Source: Candidatus Poribacteria bacterium
GTDB taxonomy: Bacteria > Poribacteria > WGA-4E > WGA-3G
Assembly: GCA_022394775.1 (NCBI GenBank)
Contig: JAGFCB010000171.1
Span: forward strand, 1 to 46,068
Direction: 5' to 3'
DNA: 46,068 bases
The notes under the pieces were generated by a model. That model saw only the letters and a list, made by a program, of their open reading frames with translations. It was not told the DNA's origin and ran no database searches. Positions 41,229-46,068 of this stretch are shown here, in pieces; position 1 is the stretch's first letter; every line of letters begins with the position of its first letter. The position numbers were made by a program, and so were the translations under genes.

Positions 41229-42137
41229 TTAAGTTTTGAAGAATGCGTCTATAGTGTCATCCTGTTGTGCGAGTTTATTGAGGTGCCGCTGTCTACGATT
41301 CCGGCAGACGAGGTAGCCCAGGAGTGCGAGACCGCCAAGTCCTCCCCAGAAAAAATAAGAATTAGAAAAGAGGGAAGCCCACTGGTAACGTTCCGCCAAT
41401 GATTCACGCCAAAGGGTATCATAGGTGGCGAGATCCCAGCCAACGACGGCTTCAAAAGCGGTATCGAAGTTTTTACCTGCATGGAGTTCCGCAATGAGTG
41501 TAAATAACACATCTCTACCTTTGCGTTCAACCAACCAACGGAGTGCGTCTTGACTTTCAGCATACGCTAAATCTGCACCGGTTTGCGAACTCGGAAAACC
41601 TCGCTCTAATTCTTGAAGCGGTAAGATAGATTTAGAGAAAATATGCTTTAGCAATGTTTCGTGGCGACTTGGCACCCATTCCTCAGCAAAGTAGATCGCT
41701 ATCCCTTCTATAAACCATAGTGGAATTTCTTTAACGGCTTTGCGGGTACATTGTCCGAAAAGGACATGTGCGATCTCGTGACGAAGCACTTGTGCTAACT
41801 GCAGCTTCGCAAGTGCTATGTGTTTCGGATTTTGGATAACAATCCGCCGACTCAGCGGGAAGGCACACCCGACTGCCCAATCCTGAATTGGGGCGTGAAC
41901 AGAATTCTGAAAAGCCTCTTGTGTATCGCAGACCCAAATATCAATCATTCCTGCCGGAATACGGCTTGTCAACTCTGGCATTTCGGCATAGAAATCCTCT
42001 GCAATTTGAAGGATTGACGCTGGATCTGCTGTTCCTTCTTGATAGTAGACCCGAAAGTGTTTGCTGTCTGCTGATTCCCACGTAGCAGCTGCTGAAAGGG
42101 TCAATAGCATTAATAAGAAAATAATAAGGCGTTTCAT
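41229..42137 (-). CDS. Peptidase MA-like metalloprotease, membrane-anchored
   Basis: 302 residues. Signal peptide (1-19), zinc motif HEIAH (His120, Glu121, His124) with a downstream glutamate in LWFIEGIAIYF (Glu144), as in gluzincins of the peptidase MA type. A C-terminal hydrophobic helix (about 262-282) followed by basic residues anchors it in the inner membrane with the catalytic domain outside the cytoplasm. It follows the VWA gene by 18 bp. Confidence 0.87.
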   Translation of the reverse strand: MKRLIIFLLMLLTLSAAATWESADSKHFRVYYQEGTADPASILQIAEDFYAEMPELTSRIPAGMIDIWVCDTQEAFQNSVHAPIQDWAVGCAFPLSRRIVIQNPKHIALAKLQLAQVLRHEIAHVLFGQCTRKAVKEIPLWFIEGIAIYFAEEWVPSRHETLLKHIFSKSILPLQELERGFPSSQTGADLAYAESQDALRWLVERKGRDVLFTLIAELHAGKNFDTAFEAVVGWDLATYDTLWRESLAERYQWASLFSNSYFFWGGLGGLALLGYLVCRNRRQRHLNKLAQQDDTIDAFFKT

Positions 42138-42155
42138 AATCTTCCGTGTTACAGG

Positions 42156-43694
42156 TTATTCGCTATCCTGTGCTTTAAAGCGATTTGCTTGATTCACCAG
42201 ATGGCTGAGTTCGTCCACCCGTTCATTGGGGATTTGAGGTGCGATACCTTTAATACTTTGCTGTACCGCTTCTAAGCTCCCGCCTTGTGCCCAATAGCTT
42301 TCACGCAGGATTTCTGCGAATTCCGCGACAGTCGCGGCGAGTTGAAATTCGGGAGATGCGTCTTCAAATGCCTTTTTCAACTCTGTTGAGAAAATTTTTT
42401 CATCAATTTCTGAGACATGACGCGTGTCGGGATCTTCATGCCGTATAAAGACAGTCGCCAGTTGTCCCGTGGCACCTTCATGAAGTTTGATTTCATAGAG
42501 AGCTGTGACGCTGTGGCGCGAACCGATTTCTCCGCCGTCTGCATCGTCATCACGGAAGTCGTCATGATCAAGGCGACGGTTTTCGTAACCGAGTAATCGG
42601 AAGCGGCTAACGACCTCAGGATTGAAATCGACTTGGACCTTGGCATCTTTGGCGATGAGTTGTAATGTACCCGTCAGGTTTTCGACAAAGATACGCTTTG
42701 CTTCGTTAAGGGTATCTACATAAGCGTAACTACCGTTGCCTTTGTTAGCGAGTTGTTCCATAAGGACATCATTGTAATTCCCCATTCCGAACCCGACTGT
42801 CGTCAAAGTGATTCCTTCTTCGACGTGGGCGCGAATTGTTTTCAGGATAGCATCAGGTCCTGTTTCTCCGACATTCGCGACACCGTCTGAACAGAGAATC
42901 ACGCGATTGATACTACCAACCCTTGCGTTGCGCAAGGCAAGTTTGTAGCCAAGCTGAAGTCCTTCTTCAGCATTCGTCACACCTTCTGGTGTGAGGGACT
43001 GGATTGCCGCCAAGATTTCTTCACGACCTTCAATACCGGTATGTGGAAGGACGGTCCGTGCGCGCGAGCCATAAACTACAATGCCAACCGCGTCGCCCGG
43101 ACGGAGTTGTTCAACCAAAAGCGTTAGTGCCTGTTTCACCAATTCCAGTCGATTTTCTATATCCATTGAACCGGAGACATCAATCACAAAAGTCAGCCGA
43201 GCGTCCTTGCGATTTTCGTCGGGGATGACGCGACCTTGAATACCGATTCGCAAGAGTTGGAGGCGTTTGCCTTCACCGAATCGAGAGGGCGCGCCTTCAA
43301 TGTGAACGGCGAAGGTGTCCTGAGAGGGTGGCGCGTAGTTATAATCAAAGGCGTTGACAAATTCCTCTACACGAACGGCTTCTGTTGGTGGGAGGTGTCC
43401 ATCTCGAAGATAACGCCGCGTGACGGTGTAAGAGGCGGTATCCACATCCATACCAAACGTTGAGAGGTGATCGTCTTCTGTATCAATAAAGGGGTTTGCG
43501 CCGTACTCCTTAAAAAAGACATCGTCATAAGCAGCACCATTTGGTGGGTTTAATCCTGACGGAATGAATCCAAGGGCAGCTTCTTCTGAAGCTTCTTCAT
43601 CTGCCCCGCCGCAGCCTATGTAAGTAAGGAGCATCAATCCGCACATCATGAGAGCAACGCTGAATGTATTGAGGGTTTTAAATTTTGCTTTCAT
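42156..43694 (-). CDS. VWA-domain lipoprotein (YfbK-like)
   Basis: 512 residues. Signal ending at Cys28 (Y-I-G-C). An N-terminal VWA-associated domain (DTASYTVTRRYLRDGHLPPTEAVRVEEFVNAF) is followed by the von Willebrand A domain with MIDAS D172-x-S-x-S in FVIDVSGSMD, then a C-terminal DUF3520-like part. This layout matches YfbK-type proteins. AAGGAG precedes the ATG. First gene of the four-gene operon of exported proteins. Ligand or partner unknown. Confidence 0.92.
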   Translation of the reverse strand: MKAKFKTLNTFSVALMMCGLMLLTYIGCGGADEEASEEAALGFIPSGLNPPNGAAYDDVFFKEYGANPFIDTEDDHLSTFGMDVDTASYTVTRRYLRDGHLPPTEAVRVEEFVNAFDYNYAPPSQDTFAVHIEGAPSRFGEGKRLQLLRIGIQGRVIPDENRKDARLTFVIDVSGSMDIENRLELVKQALTLLVEQLRPGDAVGIVVYGSRARTVLPHTGIEGREEILAAIQSLTPEGVTNAEEGLQLGYKLALRNARVGSINRVILCSDGVANVGETGPDAILKTIRAHVEEGITLTTVGFGMGNYNDVLMEQLANKGNGSYAYVDTLNEAKRIFVENLTGTLQLIAKDAKVQVDFNPEVVSRFRLLGYENRRLDHDDFRDDDADGGEIGSRHSVTALYEIKLHEGATGQLATVFIRHEDPDTRHVSEIDEKIFSTELKKAFEDASPEFQLAATVAEFAEILRESYWAQGGSLEAVQQSIKGIAPQIPNERVDELSHLVNQANRFKAQDSE

Positions 43695-43861
43695 CAGAAC
43701 AACTCCTTTTTTACAGAAAGATGCATGACAGCGTCATGGTGAGTGTTGTAAATTAAGGACAAGTGTTTTCAACGATGCCAATAATTCTATCAGTAGGGTT
43801 CAAGCGACGCGAAAACGAGTTAATAGCCTCGTATTTATCTAAATCGCAATCTCTGTTCTGC

Positions 43862-45118
43862 CTAAGGGGCCACAACAGTCCCCATGAATAAGACGGTTTT
43901 GGTCTCATTATCACGAATTGCAAAGAAGAAGGGGCGATCTGCGATAAACTGTGGTGGTAGACTGGTCGTGCGGATCCCAACACTGGTTACGGCTGCGGCT
44001 TCAGTGCCTTCCTCATTGACTTCAACGACGGCTTTATGAAGCACTTCTCCAATATATAGGTTTTTACCCAAAGTCTCTAAATCCGCCATCCGGCTGAAAT
44101 CTGCAGCCATAGGTGCAAATGCGATACCCATACCGAGTGATTGCAGTGGATTGTTAAGCGTTTTCTCATATTCCAATTTGAATTTGGGTATGCTGAGGAA
44201 TACTTCTTTTTCGTGAAACTGTGACATCCAGCTTTCCCAATTCTCGGCGTTTAAACCCTCTAAAAAGGTGTTGAGATCAGATTCACTGTAGGGGAGGAAG
44301 ATGTACATGCTCATCTGCCCATCACCATACGGGAGGCTAATCGCTTGGAACTTTTCTTCATGGTTTTCGTAGGACCGATAGTCACCTGTTCTTGTCATCA
44401 TCGGGACCTGTTTTTCGTCACCAGTTCCAAGATGGAAGGTGCCGTCGCGGGTGTGCAATGGATCAAATTCTGTCTGCCAGGTTCCTTTGAAATAGATAGC
44501 ATTAATAAGAAATAACACAGCATCTGGATTGATTTCATCAAGGATTTTTTCAATCTTGCCGTTGGTATTGGTATTGACCCACTGATTAATAGTTGTTAGG
44601 GTGTTTGGATCCGCGAAATCTAATGTTGAGACCTCCGCTCCAAAGAATTGGGTGTTTCGCTGCAGGAAATCCTGCTTGAAGGGAATACCTTGGCGCGCCC
44701 AGAGTGAATTTGCGATCGTAAGTATAACTTTCGGATCTGCTACTTGGAGTGCTTGACGCAAGCCTGCGTAACTGGTGTTTATCGATTCGGGGTCTAACCC
44801 TTGTAGTTGCAGCGTATTCGCCATTGCCTGTTCGGTTTCATTGGATGCTCCATTTAATGTCATTGCCAAAGCTGTAGAAATGCTGAGCGGTGAAATAAAA
44901 ATATTTTTATCTTGCTCGCTTTTGCGAATTTCATCGAACAGATCAAAACCGAAGTGCGTGTTTGCTGTGACGACGTTTGTATCAATAGAGACAGGTTCAG
45001 CGATATCTTGTATCTCATCACCGAAGATAGCACTGAGATTATTACATCCAGCAAATATAAGGGAAACCAGACACATTGCGCATAGAAAAATTTTCTCGCC
45101 AGTCCATTTTTTATTCAT
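43862..45118 (-). CDS. Bacterial serpin, probable lipoprotein
   Basis: 418 residues. The signal ends at A-G-C (Cys25). Full serpin fold: FISPLSISTALAMTLNGA, NAIYFKGTWQTEFDP, the hinge VEVNEEGTEAAAVTSVG of the reactive-centre loop, and the closing DRPFFFAIRDNETKTVLFMG. Small residues in the hinge suggest an inhibitory serpin; the scissile bond by distance lies near R-T-T-S, so target specificity is uncertain. Its ATG overlaps the msrP stop by one base (TAATG), with AGGAG upstream, so it is translationally coupled. Confidence 0.93.
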   Translation of the reverse strand: MNKKWTGEKIFLCAMCLVSLIFAGCNNLSAIFGDEIQDIAEPVSIDTNVVTANTHFGFDLFDEIRKSEQDKNIFISPLSISTALAMTLNGASNETEQAMANTLQLQGLDPESINTSYAGLRQALQVADPKVILTIANSLWARQGIPFKQDFLQRNTQFFGAEVSTLDFADPNTLTTINQWVNTNTNGKIEKILDEINPDAVLFLINAIYFKGTWQTEFDPLHTRDGTFHLGTGDEKQVPMMTRTGDYRSYENHEEKFQAISLPYGDGQMSMYIFLPYSESDLNTFLEGLNAENWESWMSQFHEKEVFLSIPKFKLEYEKTLNNPLQSLGMGIAFAPMAADFSRMADLETLGKNLYIGEVLHKAVVEVNEEGTEAAAVTSVGIRTTSLPPQFIADRPFFFAIRDNETKTVLFMGTVVAP

Positions 45119-46068
45119 TAATTTCTCCTATAAAGGTGTGCGACGGCATCCCCGTAGCCGTTGTAAATCATTGTTGGGAGTCTTTCTCCGGTTCCAATCA
45201 TCCGCTCACGGGCTTGGGACCAACGAGGATGTGGCACGTTGGGATTAACGTTTGCCTCAAAGTCGTACTCTCTCGGAGCGAGCGTATTCCAAAAGGTGCG
45301 CGGCTTCTGGTCGGTTAACTCGATGCTGACGATAGACTTAATGCTTTTGAACCCGTACTTCCAAGGCACGATGAGTCGGATGGGTGCGCCGTGCTGCGGT
45401 GGTAGAATGTGTCCATAGATACCGACAGTGAGTATTGTCAGATCATTCATCGCCTCAGCGAGTGTGAGTCCTTCAAAATAGGGCCACGGCAAGCGAGCAT
45501 CGTGTTGCTGCGGTGCCACGTCGGCATCCAAAAATGTGAGCATCCGGACATATTTGGCTTCCCCTTTCGGTTGCACTTTTTCAAGCAAAGCTTTCATCGG
45601 GAAACCTATCCAAGGCACGACCATCGCCCATGCTTCAACGCAACGGAATCGGTAAATCCGCTCTTCAAGCGGCATCTGTTTGATCAGATCGTCTACATCT
45701 AACGTCATCGGTTTTTCGACGAGTCCTGATATTTCAACCTCCCACGGACGCGTTTTAAATTTTTCTACTTTTTTCCAGACGGTACTCTTTGAGGTGGTGA
45801 ATTCGTAATAATTGTTGTAAGTAGCGGCGACAATCTCGTCAGTTATTTCTCTCTCTACAGTAAAGTTTGCATTCTTTTTCGCCTTAAGCGTTTGTGCCCG
45901 ATAGGGTTCTAACTGTTTCTCGAGGGCGCTGCCTTGTGCGCAAGCGTTTGTAGAGAACAGTAAAGTACCCGCACTCCCTAAACCCAGATTTTTGATGAAC
46001 TTCCGGCGATTGATGTAGTCTGATTCGGATGTTACCTTATTTTCAGGGATTTCCCACCCTTTTGGGAT
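45118..46068 (-). CDS. msrP: MsrP (YedY)-type molybdopterin protein-methionine-sulfoxide reductase, 5' end cut
   Basis: The frame is open to the window end, giving at least 316 residues of a family usually about 300-335 long, so only a few N-terminal residues should be missing. A twin-arginine signal (NRRKFIKNLG) lies near the cut end and indicates Tat export. The oxidoreductase core is clear: RPWEVEISGLVEKP, the molybdenum-ligand Cys in FRCVEAWAMVVPWIGFP, HGAPIRLIVPWKYGFKSIKSI and the C-terminal RTFWNTLAPREYDF with PHPRWSQA. MsrP repairs oxidised methionine in periplasmic proteins with membrane subunit MsrQ, which is not in the window. An ATG at 45708 is internal. Confidence 0.94.
   Translation of the reverse strand: MPKGWEIPENKVTSESDYINRRKFIKNLGLGSAGTLLFSTNACAQGSALEKQLEPYRAQTLKAKKNANFTVEREITDEIVAATYNNYYEFTTSKSTVWKKVEKFKTRPWEVEISGLVEKPMTLDVDDLIKQMPLEERIYRFRCVEAWAMVVPWIGFPMKALLEKVQPKGEAKYVRMLTFLDADVAPQQHDARLPWPYFEGLTLAEAMNDLTILTVGIYGHILPPQHGAPIRLIVPWKYGFKSIKSIVSIELTDQKPRTFWNTLAPREYDFEANVNPNVPHPRWSQARERMIGTGERLPTMIYNGYGDAVAHLYRRN

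Noticed and set aside
43753..43983. 76-codon minus-strand frame before the VWA gene
   Set aside because: Overlaps the serpin 3' end in another frame and has no ribosome site or recognisable domain.
1..46068. CRISPR arrays, tRNA or rRNA genes
   Set aside because: Looked for regularly spaced direct repeats and tRNA- or rRNA-like sequence; none seen. The small repeats present are inverted-repeat elements or coding tandem repeats.

Overview
The window reads as one chromosomal segment of an uncultured, free-living or host-associated Gram-negative bacterium with middling GC content. I see outer-membrane and lipoprotein features, TonB-type ExbB/ExbD motor proteins, a twin-arginine exported MsrP, bacterial-microcompartment genes, a bacterial serpin, a LamG-like remnant and several copies of small inverted-repeat elements. 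This mix best fits a Candidatus Poribacteria or PVC-neighbourhood genome. That assignment is an inference from gene content and protein flavour; no rRNA or tRNA gene is present to test it.

Layout. (1) 40-6515 is a signalling block: two STAS anti-anti-sigma proteins, a tandem universal stress protein, a four-PAS histidine kinase, a single receiver, a receiver-PP2C phosphatase, and on the opposite strand an RsbV/RsbW-like pair. Together they contain the parts of a partner-switching module: phosphatase input, STAS antagonists and kinase. (2) 6916-10059 holds a membrane-anchored protein of unknown function and an S1-domain protein with long acidic tails. (3) 10411-14093 is a methionine-cycle cluster: metK, ahcY, a small membrane protein and a PfkB-family kinase that may act on adenosine. 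(4) 14090-17456 is on the minus strand: lipoamide dehydrogenase, a sigma factor with an N-terminal four-cysteine motif, a lipoprotein and a further STAS protein. (5) 17577-19333 is an accessory patch: an inverted-repeat element, a small orphan ORF, a DUF433/DUF5615 toxin-antitoxin-type pair whose DUF5615 gene is frameshifted, and a small basic protein. (6) 19501-26109 carries gamma-glutamyltransferase and the large glutamate synthase subunit. (7) 26257-32007 (minus) is two ExbD proteins, an ExbB proton-channel protein fused to a periplasmic regulatory-like domain, and a 1125-residue outer-membrane-type protein. (8) 32830-37194 (minus) has a Wzz-like chain-length protein, an NTF2-like lipoprotein, a DUF5683-like membrane protein and an exported Tyr-rich/Arg-Ser-rich protein. 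(9) 37478-39292 (minus) is a compact microcompartment operon: flavoprotein, PduL and BMC-H shell protein, with its own strong promoter. (10) 39439-46068 (minus) contains exported proteins: TPR, metallophosphatase, peptidase-MA-like protease, VWA lipoprotein, serpin and the cut-off MsrP.

Most striking points: the three-gene microcompartment operon whose PduL has an unusual four-cysteine segment between its targeting helix and catalytic domain; two small non-autonomous elements with 13-bp terminal inverted repeats and clean 5-bp target duplications, plus a related third element with different ends but a similar core; the cysteine-motif sigma factor next to partner-switching genes; the ExbB fusion; and a one-base C-run deletion that breaks a DUF5615 toxin.
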